NCBI GenBank assembly: GCA_965263305.1
Contig: OZ253666.1
Location: forward strand, 3,100,001 to 3,164,000
DNA: 64,000 nucleotides
Direction of reading: 5' to 3'
Origin: MED-G105 sp965263305
Lineage (GTDB): Bacteria > Pseudomonadota > Alphaproteobacteria > Caulobacterales > Parvularculaceae
Shown here: in pieces, positions 34,201-42,225 of the stretch
Numbering within the stretch: position 1 is the stretch's first letter
Layout of the letters: each line of letters begins with the position of its first letter
Position numbers and translations under genes: made by a program
The notes under the pieces: generated by a model
What the model was told of the DNA's origin: nothing
The model's database searches: none
The model's input: only the letters and a program-made list of their open reading frames with translations

Positions 34201-35291
34201 AAGGCTTTGACACGGGGACCATTACTGAGACCTCCCTCGAGCCGTTGACCCGTGGACAATGGTGGAAGATCGGCCTTTCCGATGAGGCGGCCCAGAGCGA
34301 GATTGAAGCGCTCAAAAAACAATATGACGACAGCCGCGACCGTCTTGAGGCGCGCTTTGAAGATAAAGTCGATAAATTGAAGCGTGGCGATGAGTTACCG
34401 CCAGGCGTTATGAAGATGGTCAAAGTCTTCGTCGCGGTGAAGCGCAAGCTGCAGCCGGGCGATAAGATGGCCGGCCGTCACGGCAATAAGGGTGTGATTT
34501 CCAAGATTGCGCCGATCGAAGACATGCCATTCCTGGCTGACGGCACCGGCGTCGACATCGTGTTGAACCCGCTCGGCGTGCCGTCTCGTATGAACGTCGG
34601 TCAAATCCTGGAAACCCACCTTGGATGGGCGTGTCGTGGTCTCGGTGGTCAGATCCGCGATGTGCTGGAAGCGTGGGAAGAGGGCACCGCGAACCGCGAT
34701 GATCTCGTGGATAAGCTGAAGCATGTCTACGGCGAGGAACAAGCGCTGCCGCGTTCAAATGAAGAGCTGAAAGAACTTGGCGGTAATCTCGTGCGTGGCG
34801 TGCCGGCGGCGACGCCTGTTTTCGATGGTGCGCGTGAGCCTGACATTGTGAAGATGTTGGAAAAGGCCGGGCTGGAAGATTCCGGTCAGGTCGATCTATT
34901 CGACGGGCGCACCGGCGATCAATTCGCGCGGAAAGTCACCGTTGGGTATAAGTATCTGCTGAAGCTGCACCACCTTGTCGACGATAAGATCCACGCACGC
35001 TCCATTGGGCCGTACTCCCTCGTGACACAGCAACCGTTGGGCGGCAAAGCCCAGTTCGGCGGCCAGCGTTTCGGCGAAATGGAAGTGTGGGCGCTGGAAG
35101 CCTATGGCGCGGCGTACACGCTGCAAGAAATGCTGACCGTGAAGTCCGACGACGTCGCCGGCCGAACGAAAGTGTACGAAGCGATTGTCCGCGGCGATGA
35201 CTCATTCGAAGCGGGCATTCCAGAAAGCTTCAACGTGCTTGTCAAAGAGATGCGGTCCTTGGGCCTAAATGTTGATTTGCGGACGACGTAA
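31212..35291 (+). CDS. rpoB: DNA-directed RNA polymerase subunit beta
   Basis: RpoB is the beta subunit of RNA polymerase. From ATG 31212 it has 1359 residues and starts [18 protein letters not shown], the usual alphaproteobacterial form; GAGGA lies 5 bases upstream. Earlier in-frame starts (GTG 31182, ATG 31200) give an unlikely extension. The rifampicin region reads [20 protein letters not shown] with wild-type residues, and GRHGNKGV and the C-terminal [21 protein letters not shown] segment are intact. rpoC follows 89 bases later. Confidence 0.98.
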   Translation: [1359 protein letters not shown]

Positions 35292-35380
35292 TGAACGTCG
35301 TCCATCACACGATTTTCGTCTCCTAAATTATTGGCGAACCGAGTTAAATCTGAATATCCGACCGAAAGGCGAGGTCACTT

Positions 35381-38300
35381 ATGTCCCAGGAAATGATGAA
35401 TGTCTTTAACCCGACGGCGGCGCCGGCGACGTTCAATCAAATCCGTATTTCGCTCGCGAGCCCGGAGAAAATTCTCTCCTGGTCCTATGGCGAAATCAAA
35501 AAGCCGGAGACGATCAACTACCGGACGTTCAAGCCGGAGCGTGATGGTCTTTTCTGTGCGCGGATTTTTGGTCCCGTGAAGGACTACGAGTGCTTGTGCG
35601 GTAAGTATAAGCGCATGAAGTACAAGGGCATCACCTGCGAGAAATGCGGCGTTGAGGTTACCCTGACCAAAGTGCGCCGTGAGCGCATGGGCCATATCGA
35701 GCTCGCGGCGCCCGTTGCCCATATCTGGTTCTTGAAATCCCTGCCGTCCCGGATTGCGCTCATGCTCGACATGACGCTGAAGGATGTGGAGCGTGTCCTC
35801 TACTTTGAACAGTACATGGTTATTGAGCCGGGCCTAACGCCCCTCGATCAGCACCAACTCCTGACAGAAGAAGAATATCTTCAAGCTCAGGAAGAATATG
35901 GCGAAGACAGCTTCACCGCCGGCATCGGCGCCGAAGCCATCCGCGAAATTCTGATGAGCCTCGATCTTGAAGCGATCGCCGAGCAGCTGAAGGTCGAAAT
36001 CGCCGAAGCGACGACCGAGCTTAAGCCGAAGAAACTCGCCAAGCGCCTGAAGCTCATTAATTCATTCATCGAGTCTGGCAATCGCCCGGAATGGATGATC
36101 ATGACGGTGATCCCGGTGATCCCCCCGGAATTGCGCCCGTTGGTGCCATTGGATGGCGGCCGTTTCGCAACCTCTGACCTGAACGACCTTTATCGCCGGG
36201 TGATCAACCGGAATAACCGCCTGAAGCGTCTCATCGAACTTCGTGCGCCGGACATCATTGTGCGGAACGAAAAGCGGATGCTTCAAGAATCCGTCGATGC
36301 GCTCTTTGACAATGGTCGTCGCGGCCGGGTTATCACGGGTACGAACAAGCGCCCGCTTAAGTCCCTTTCTGATATGCTGAAAGGTAAGCAAGGTCGCTTC
36401 CGTCAGAACTTGCTCGGAAAGCGCGTTGATTATTCTGGCCGTTCCGTGATCGTGGTGGGCCCAGAGCTAAAGCTCCATGAATGCGGCTTGCCGAAGAAGA
36501 TGGCGTTGGAGTTGTTTAAACCGTTTATCTATTCGCGCCTCGACGCAAAAGGCCTCTCGGCGACGGTGAAGCAAGCGAAAAAGCTCGTTGAAAAAGAACG
36601 ACCGGAAGTCTGGGATATTCTGGACGAGGTGATCCGCGAACACCCGGTGATGTTGAACCGGGCGCCAACGCTGCACCGTCTTGGTATTCAGGCATTTGAG
36701 CCTAAGCTGATCGAAGGCAAAGCGATCCAGCTCCATCCCCTCGTTTGTACGGCGTTTAACGCCGATTTCGACGGCGACCAAATGGCCGTGCACGTGCCAT
36801 TATCATTGGAAGCGCAGCTCGAAGCGCGCGTCTTAATGATGTCGACGAACAACATTCTGTCCCCGGCGAATGGTAAGCCGATTATCGTGCCGTCCCAGGA
36901 TATTGTTCTTGGCCTCTATTACATCACGATCATGAAGGATAACGAACCGGGCGAGGGGATGATGCTAGGCTCGATGTCCGAAATTGACCACGCCTTGGAG
37001 TCCGGCGCCGTCACCTTGCACGCCAAAGTCAAAGCGCGCTGGGAAACGGTGGATGAAGATGGCAACAAGGTCCGCGAAATCGTTGAGACCACTCCTGGCC
37101 GTATGAAAGTGGCCCAGGTTCTGCCGAAATCGGGTGCCGTGCCGTTTGAAGAGGTGAACAAGCTTCTCACCAAGAAAACCATCCAGGCCCTGATCGATGT
37201 TGTGTATCGCCATTGCGGTCAGAAAGAATCCGTCATATTCGCCGACCGCATCATGGACCTCGGGTTCAAGGAAGCCTGTAAAGCGGGCATTTCGTTCGGC
37301 AAGGACGACATGGTGATCCCGGAGAGCAAGCAGGGCATGGTCGAGGAGACCCGCGCCCTCGTTCGGGATTACGAACAGCAATATGCTGATGGTTTTATTA
37401 CCCGTGGTGAGAAATACAACAAAGTCGTTGATGCGTGGGCGAAGTGTACGGACCGTATCGCTGACGCCATGATGGCTGAAATCTCCGCGACCCATATCGA
37501 CGAAGAAACAGGTCGAGAAAAGCCGGTGAATTCGGTCTACATGATGTCCCACTCCGGGGCGCGTGGTTCGCCAGCGCAGATGAAACAGCTTGCCGGTATG
37601 CGTGGCCTGATGGCGAAGCCGTCGGGTGAGATTATTGAAACGCCGATTATCTCAAACTTCAAGGAAGGCTTGACCGTTCTTGAGTACTTCAACTCCACCC
37701 ACGGCGCGCGTAAAGGTCTTGCCGATACGGCGTTGAAAACGGCGAACTCTGGGTACCTCACCCGCCGCCTCGTTGACGTCGCTCAGGACTGCATCATTCG
37801 TGAGATTGATTGCGGAACCGAGCAAGGCATTACAATCTCGGCGGTTGTTCAGGGTGGTGAAACCGTTGTTTCCCTTTCCCAGCGCATCCTTGGCCGGACA
37901 TTGCGCGAAGACATCGAGCATCCGAAAACCGGTGAAATCATTGCCCGTAAGGGCGATGAAATTGATGAGACCCAGGCGGAGCTTATTGAAGCGTCCGGCG
38001 TCCAGAGCGTTCGCACCCGCTCGCCGCTGACATGCGAAGCAAATGTCGGCATCTGCGCCGCGTGTTATGGGCGCGACCTCGCGCGAGGCACCCATGTGAA
38101 CGTGGGTGAGGCGGTTGGCGTGATCGCGGCCCAGTCCATCGGGGAGCCGGGCACCCAGCTCACCATGCGGACGTTCCACATTGGCGGCACGGCGCAGGTT
38201 GGCGATACGTCCTTTATTGAGGCGAGCCATGATGGCGTCATCAAGATTGAAAACCGCAACGTCGTGAAAAACTCCGACGGCGATATTATGGTCATGGGCC

Positions 38301-39667
38301 GTAATTTGTTGGTCAAGATTTTCGACGATAACGATACGGAGCAAGCTTCCTACAAAGTCACCTATGGGACGAAGCTGCGGGTCGACGATGGATCTAAAGT
38401 TGAGCGCGGGCAACGCCTCGCCGATTGGGACCCTTATACAATCCCGATCCTGACGGAAGTTGCCGGTAAGGTAAAATACGAAGACCTCGTCGAAGGCTTC
38501 TCTGTCCAGGTGGTCACCGATGAAGCCACCGGTATCTCTAGCCGTGAAGTGATGGATTGGCGCGCCAATCCGCGTGCTTCGGGCATGAAGCCGTCCCTTA
38601 CGGTGGTCGATGATAACGGCGAGATCCTGAAGCTCTCCACCGGGGGCGATGCGCGTTACACCCTGCCTGTGGGCGCTATTCTCTCGATCGAAGATGGCGA
38701 TGCGGTTCGTGTGGGTGATGCGCTCTCGCGTATCCCGACCGAAGGCGCGAAGACGCGGGACATCACCGGTGGTCTGCCGCGTGTGGCCGAGCTTTTTGAA
38801 GCGCGCCGTCCAAAAGATCACGCGATTATCGCTGAAGTAGACGGCAAGGTCGAATTTGGCCGCGATTATAAAAACAAACGTCGTATCCAGATTGTACCAG
38901 CCGATGAAAACCTTGAACCAGTCGATTACCTCGTTCCGAAAGGGCGCCATATCGCGGTTCAAGACGGCGATTTCATCGCTAAGGGCGAATATCTGATGGA
39001 CGGTAATCCTGCGCCCCATGATATCCTTCAGATTATGGGTATTGAGGCGTTGGCGGATTATCTCATCAACGAAATTCAGGAAGTCTACCGTCTCCAGGGC
39101 GTGCCGATTAACGATAAACATATCGAGGTTATCGTCCGGCAGATGCTGCAAAAGACAGAGGTCACAGACCCAGGTGACTCTCTCTTCTTGAAAGAAGAGC
39201 AGGTCGATCGTCATGAGTTTGAAGAGGTGAACGCCAAGTTGGAAAACGAAGGCAAACGCCCGGCGCTCGGTAACCCAGTTCTCTTAGGGATCACGAAAGC
39301 AAGCCTTCAGACCCGGTCGTTTATTTCCGCCGCCTCTTTCCAGGAGACAACGCGCGTCCTTACCGACGCTGCCGTTCAGGGCAAGGTTGATAACTTGGAA
39401 GGCCTGAAGGAAAACGTGATCGTTGGCCGTCTCATTCCGGCTGGCACCGGCGGCATGATGGCCCGCCATCAGGTTGAAGCTGAACGCCGTGACGAAATCC
39501 TCATCGCTGAGCGAGAAGAGTTGCGCGTCTCAGTTGAAGCGGCGCTTCCGGCGCCAACGCCTGCTTTCGACGTCGAAAGCCCGGCGCAGGAGACACCGCC
39601 GCCATCCGACGGCGAGGCTTCAACGGAGGCTGGATTGCCGGAAGGTGAAACAACAGCTGCTGAGTAA
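35381..39667 (+). CDS. rpoC: DNA-directed RNA polymerase subunit beta'
   Basis: RpoC carries the polymerase active site. The 1428-residue protein has the N-terminal zinc cysteines (CLCGKYKR ... CEKCGV), the catalytic NADFDGDQM with Asp462, Asp464 and Asp466, and the second zinc cluster (CEANVGICAACYG). The C-terminus ends in an acidic Pro/Glu-rich tail after ERREEI-like helices. RBS lies in GGCGAGG before the ATG. A terminator follows, so the str operon is transcribed separately. Confidence 0.98.
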   Translation: MSQEMMNVFNPTAAPATFNQIRISLASPEKILSWSYGEIKKPETINYRTFKPERDGLFCARIFGPVKDYECLCGKYKRMKYKGITCEKCGVEVTLTKVRRERMGHIELAAPVAHIWFLKSLPSRIALMLDMTLKDVERVLYFEQYMVIEPGLTPLDQHQLLTEEEYLQAQEEYGEDSFTAGIGAEAIREILMSLDLEAIAEQLKVEIAEATTELKPKKLAKRLKLINSFIESGNRPEWMIMTVIPVIPPELRPLVPLDGGRFATSDLNDLYRRVINRNNRLKRLIELRAPDIIVRNEKRMLQESVDALFDNGRRGRVITGTNKRPLKSLSDMLKGKQGRFRQNLLGKRVDYSGRSVIVVGPELKLHECGLPKKMALELFKPFIYSRLDAKGLSATVKQAKKLVEKERPEVWDILDEVIREHPVMLNRAPTLHRLGIQAFEPKLIEGKAIQLHPLVCTAFNADFDGDQMAVHVPLSLEAQLEARVLMMSTNNILSPANGKPIIVPSQDIVLGLYYITIMKDNEPGEGMMLGSMSEIDHALESGAVTLHAKVKARWETVDEDGNKVREIVETTPGRMKVAQVLPKSGAVPFEEVNKLLTKKTIQALIDVVYRHCGQKESVIFADRIMDLGFKEACKAGISFGKDDMVIPESKQGMVEETRALVRDYEQQYADGFITRGEKYNKVVDAWAKCTDRIADAMMAEISATHIDEETGREKPVNSVYMMSHSGARGSPAQMKQLAGMRGLMAKPSGEIIETPIISNFKEGLTVLEYFNSTHGARKGLADTALKTANSGYLTRRLVDVAQDCIIREIDCGTEQGITISAVVQGGETVVSLSQRILGRTLREDIEHPKTGEIIARKGDEIDETQAELIEASGVQSVRTRSPLTCEANVGICAACYGRDLARGTHVNVGEAVGVIAAQSIGEPGTQLTMRTFHIGGTAQVGDTSFIEASHDGVIKIENRNVVKNSDGDIMVMGRNLLVKIFDDNDTEQASYKVTYGTKLRVDDGSKVERGQRLADWDPYTIPILTEVAGKVKYEDLVEGFSVQVVTDEATGISSREVMDWRANPRASGMKPSLTVVDDNGEILKLSTGGDARYTLPVGAILSIEDGDAVRVGDALSRIPTEGAKTRDITGGLPRVAELFEARRPKDHAIIAEVDGKVEFGRDYKNKRRIQIVPADENLEPVDYLVPKGRHIAVQDGDFIAKGEYLMDGNPAPHDILQIMGIEALADYLINEIQEVYRLQGVPINDKHIEVIVRQMLQKTEVTDPGDSLFLKEEQVDRHEFEEVNAKLENEGKRPALGNPVLLGITKASLQTRSFISAASFQETTRVLTDAAVQGKVDNLEGLKENVIVGRLIPAGTGGMMARHQVEAERRDEILIAEREELRVSVEAALPAPTPAFDVESPAQETPPPSDGEASTEAGLPEGETTAAE

Positions 39668-39698
39668 TCTGCAGCATACCCTTATTTGCGAATGCTAT

Positions 39699-39732
39699 AA
39701 AAAGTCGCCGCCAACGTTAGCGGCGACTTTTA
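39699..39732. terminator. Bidirectional terminator after rpoBC
   Basis: AAAAGTCGCCGC-CAACGTTA-GCGGCGACTTTT with A/T runs on both sides. It lies between the convergent rpoC and glycosyltransferase genes. Confidence 0.9.
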
Positions 39733-39742
39733 AAGTAAATAA

Positions 39743-40600
39743 TCAGCGTGGACCGTTTGACCACCCAATTGCGGCGGATGCGTATTTTATCGCTTCAATT
39801 GGTTTCACCATAATAAGCGACAATATTGCCTGACGCCGATAGTAAAGTTTTCTCAAAAACGCAGACTGATCTATATTATCGACAAAATCTTCGCACATAA
39901 TTTTCCAGTTCTTGTACTTAGCTGGAAAATTACGAAATCTTGTTGTTGCGGAATGATAGGTTAGCTGATCTGAGCGACCATCATCGTTCCAGACCGCGCC
40001 CGGCTCATCAACATGTTTCCATTTATAACGGTCAAATAGGCGAAACGCCAAATGATCATCGACATGGCGCGTCATACGTTCATCGAATGGTTCTTTAAGG
40101 GCGACGTCTCGGCGAATCATTAACCCGTTTAGGTGAATCAATCGAACCAGCGGCTCGGTATAGATGCCGCGCATGGTTGCCTGGCGCACGCCGTCTTTGT
40201 CGTGACGTTCTGTGTTAATATAAACAATGTTCAAATCGAGATCGGCCCGAAACTCAGCCATCTGCTTTTCGATCTTTTCACAAAAGTAAAAGTCGTCGTC
40301 GTCGAGAAAGGAAACAAAGGCGCCCGTGGAGTGCGTAACGCCATAATTCCGCGATTGAGCTGTGTTCATGAAGAACGGAGACCGGATTACCTTCACCGAT
40401 GCACCGTTCCCATCTGGCGAGGGCCAATCGATTGCCGGCGTCGATTGATTGTCTACGATGACAATTTCAATCGGATGATAGGTTTGAGCAATGACGCTTT
40501 CGATGGCGCGTTTTAAAAGGGCGGGCCGATTTTGCGAAACGATAACAACGCTGACGAGCGCCTTTGCCTCATCCTCATTGTATTCCTCAAGTTCCTTCAT
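39743..40600 (-). CDS. Family 2 glycosyltransferase
   Basis: This is a GT-A fold glycosyltransferase of family 2, 285 residues, starting its domain with VSVVIVSQNRPALLKRAIESV, followed by IEIVIVDNQS. The metal/nucleotide-sugar site is FLDDDDFY. A histidine-aspartate segment (TRHVDDHLAFRL) fits the acceptor side. No membrane helix is clear. The acceptor is unknown; surface polysaccharide or LPS is likely. RBS GGGAGG lies 5 bases before the ATG. It interrupts the usual rpoC-rpsL junction and points against both. Confidence 0.87.
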   Translation of the reverse strand: MKELEEYNEDEAKALVSVVIVSQNRPALLKRAIESVIAQTYHPIEIVIVDNQSTPAIDWPSPDGNGASVKVIRSPFFMNTAQSRNYGVTHSTGAFVSFLDDDDFYFCEKIEKQMAEFRADLDLNIVYINTERHDKDGVRQATMRGIYTEPLVRLIHLNGLMIRRDVALKEPFDERMTRHVDDHLAFRLFDRYKWKHVDEPGAVWNDDGRSDQLTYHSATTRFRNFPAKYKNWKIMCEDFVDNIDQSAFLRKLYYRRQAILSLIMVKPIEAIKYASAAIGWSNGPR

Positions 40601-41337
40601 TTTGCCTCCCCCCGCAGGGCGGTGTCATCGGCTGCATTGGTGCGGCCTTATTATGCCATTCTCAGGCGGTGTGAAGGGGGGCTGTCCCCGCCAACGGGTG
40701 ACATCTTTGCAAGCGCTTGCAAAATCCAATGGTAAATAGTCCATGACCGGGGCCGCTGTCCTTAACTCTGAGGCTGAGACCACCGCCATGCCAAAGCGGC
40801 GCCAATCTTCTCGTTCGCTCCTTTTCGGCAGGCGAGGTGGGATCGCCCCCAAGCGTTGCATCTGAAGGTGCTTTGCGCCCTAAACAACTTAAAATACGCT
40901 GGGCTTGCCGTCTAAACGGACAGGCGAGCACCGGCTGACGGTCGGCCGCTGTTCAAGTACGCGCCGGATAACGGGGTCGAGGCCGCTCGCGTATCCGGTT
41001 TTGGATTGGGTGACGCCGAAAATCACGCCGCTTGTAAAGAAGTTGTAAAAAAACCGCTAAATTCTCGCGGCGGCTATTGACCCGATCATATCACACCGTT
41101 AAGTCTCCGCCCGCTAGACGGCTGGCCGTCAGGGCGTTTTGATAAATTCGCCTCTGAAACGCAGCCAATCTTTGCCGACGACAGCATTAGTTTTCGACGC
41201 GCGGGGTTCCGGTTATGCGGGGCGCCGCCCGCACGCGTCTCATCGATGCGCATGGTTTTTTGCATCGTGAGGAGACGGGTAAATCGTGTGCCGTTGGCGC
41301 AGAGACGACGCAGAATTTGAGGGCTCAAGGAGATCTG
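40601..41337. other. 737-base region between glycosyltransferase and rpsL
   Basis: No convincing gene. It contains the promoters of the divergent glycosyltransferase and str operon, an 18-base perfect palindrome (40706-40723), a possible rpsL promoter (TTGACC 41077-41082, weak -10 TAAGTC 41100-41105), and a hairpin GATGC/GCATC (41244-41267) in the rpsL leader. Several short frames overlap on both strands but have no RBS or family resemblance. Confidence 0.5.
40706..40723. promoter_or_regulatory. 18-base perfect palindrome, LacI-family-like operator
   Basis: TTTGCAAGCGCTTGCAAA is fully symmetric with a central CG, the form of LacI/PurR/CcpA-family operators. It lies 106 bases upstream of the glycosyltransferase start and 614 bases upstream of rpsL. 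No regulator gene of that family is in the window. Confidence 0.5.
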
Positions 41338-41709
41338 ATGCCAACGATCCAACAACTCATACGCAAGCCGCGTCAGCCGCGCCGCAAGATCAATAAGGTG
41401 CCGGCGATGCAGGCGAACCCGCAAAAGCGGGGCGTGTGCACGCGCGTTTATACAACGACGCCTAAGAAACCAAACTCAGCCTTGCGTAAAGTGGCGAAAA
41501 TTCGCCTGACAAACGGGTTCGAGGTGATTGGATATATTCCGGGCGAAGGTCACAACCTGCAAGAGCACTCCGTTGTGCTTATTCGCGGCGGCCGCGTGAA
41601 AGACTTACCGGGCGTGCGCTACCACATCGTGCGCGGCGTCCTTGATACGCAGGGCGTTAAAGACCGCAAGCAACGTCGTTCGAAATACGGCGCGAAACGT
41701 CCGAAGTAA
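41338..41709 (+). CDS. rpsL: 30S ribosomal protein S12
   Basis: S12 controls decoding accuracy at the ribosomal A site. From ATG 41338 (AAGGAG 6 bases upstream) it has 123 residues, starting MPTIQQLIRKPRQ. The streptomycin-site segment TTTPKKPNSALRK has the usual lysines, and the second site GGRVKDLPGVRYH is intact. The frame is open 123 bases upstream but that part is not S12-like. It opens the str operon, with rpsG 11 bases on. Confidence 0.97.
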   Translation: MPTIQQLIRKPRQPRRKINKVPAMQANPQKRGVCTRVYTTTPKKPNSALRKVAKIRLTNGFEVIGYIPGEGHNLQEHSVVLIRGGRVKDLPGVRYHIVRGVLDTQGVKDRKQRRSKYGAKRPK

Positions 41710-41720
41710 GGAGAAGGTCC

Positions 41721-42191
41721 ATGTCACGCCGCCATAGCGCAGAAAAGCGAGTCGTTCACCCTGATCCAAAGTTCGGGGACAAGACCGTTTCGAAATTCAT
41801 GAATTACGTCATGATCGACGGCAAGAAATCCGCGGCCGAGAAAATCGTTTACGGCGCTTTTGACCGTATCGAGGAAAAATTACGCCGCCCGCCGATCGAG
41901 CTGTTTAACGAAGCGCTTTCTAATGTGACGCCGGCTGTCGAGGTTCGCTCTCGCCGCGTCGGTGGCGCGACGTATCAGGTGCCTGTCGAAGTGCGTCCCG
42001 ACCGAAAAATGGCATTGGCCATGCGGTGGATTATCGACGCCTCCCGCAAGCGCAATGAAACAACCATGATCGACCGTCTTTCCGGTGAGTTAATGGACGC
42101 CTCCCAAAACCGGGGCGCCGCCGTTAAGAAACGCGAAGATACCCACCGGATGGCGGAAGCCAACCGCGCTTTCTCCCATTACCGTTGGTAA
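41721..42191 (+). CDS. rpsG: 30S ribosomal protein S7
   Basis: S7 nucleates assembly of the 30S head and contacts the E site. The 156-residue sequence begins MSRRHSAEKR, carries PIELFNEALSNVTPAVEVRSRRVGGATYQVP, the S7 signature region, and ends SHYRW. In E. coli S7 also represses the str operon translationally. It is 34 bases before fusA. Confidence 0.97.
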   Translation: MSRRHSAEKRVVHPDPKFGDKTVSKFMNYVMIDGKKSAAEKIVYGAFDRIEEKLRRPPIELFNEALSNVTPAVEVRSRRVGGATYQVPVEVRPDRKMALAMRWIIDASRKRNETTMIDRLSGELMDASQNRGAAVKKREDTHRMAEANRAFSHYRW

Positions 42192-42225
42192 CCGTTTACA
42201 GCTTTCAGAGTTAAGGACATCCGTC

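Noticed and set aside
37652..39214. A 520-codon open frame antisense to rpoC
   Set aside because: It lies wholly inside rpoC and mirrors its codon pattern. It has no RBS or recognisable domain, so it is a shadow frame.
40625..40931. Overlapping short frames on both strands before rpsL
   Set aside because: None has an RBS, and the several overlapping frames reflect GC-rich non-coding sequence. The palindrome there is better explained as a regulatory site.
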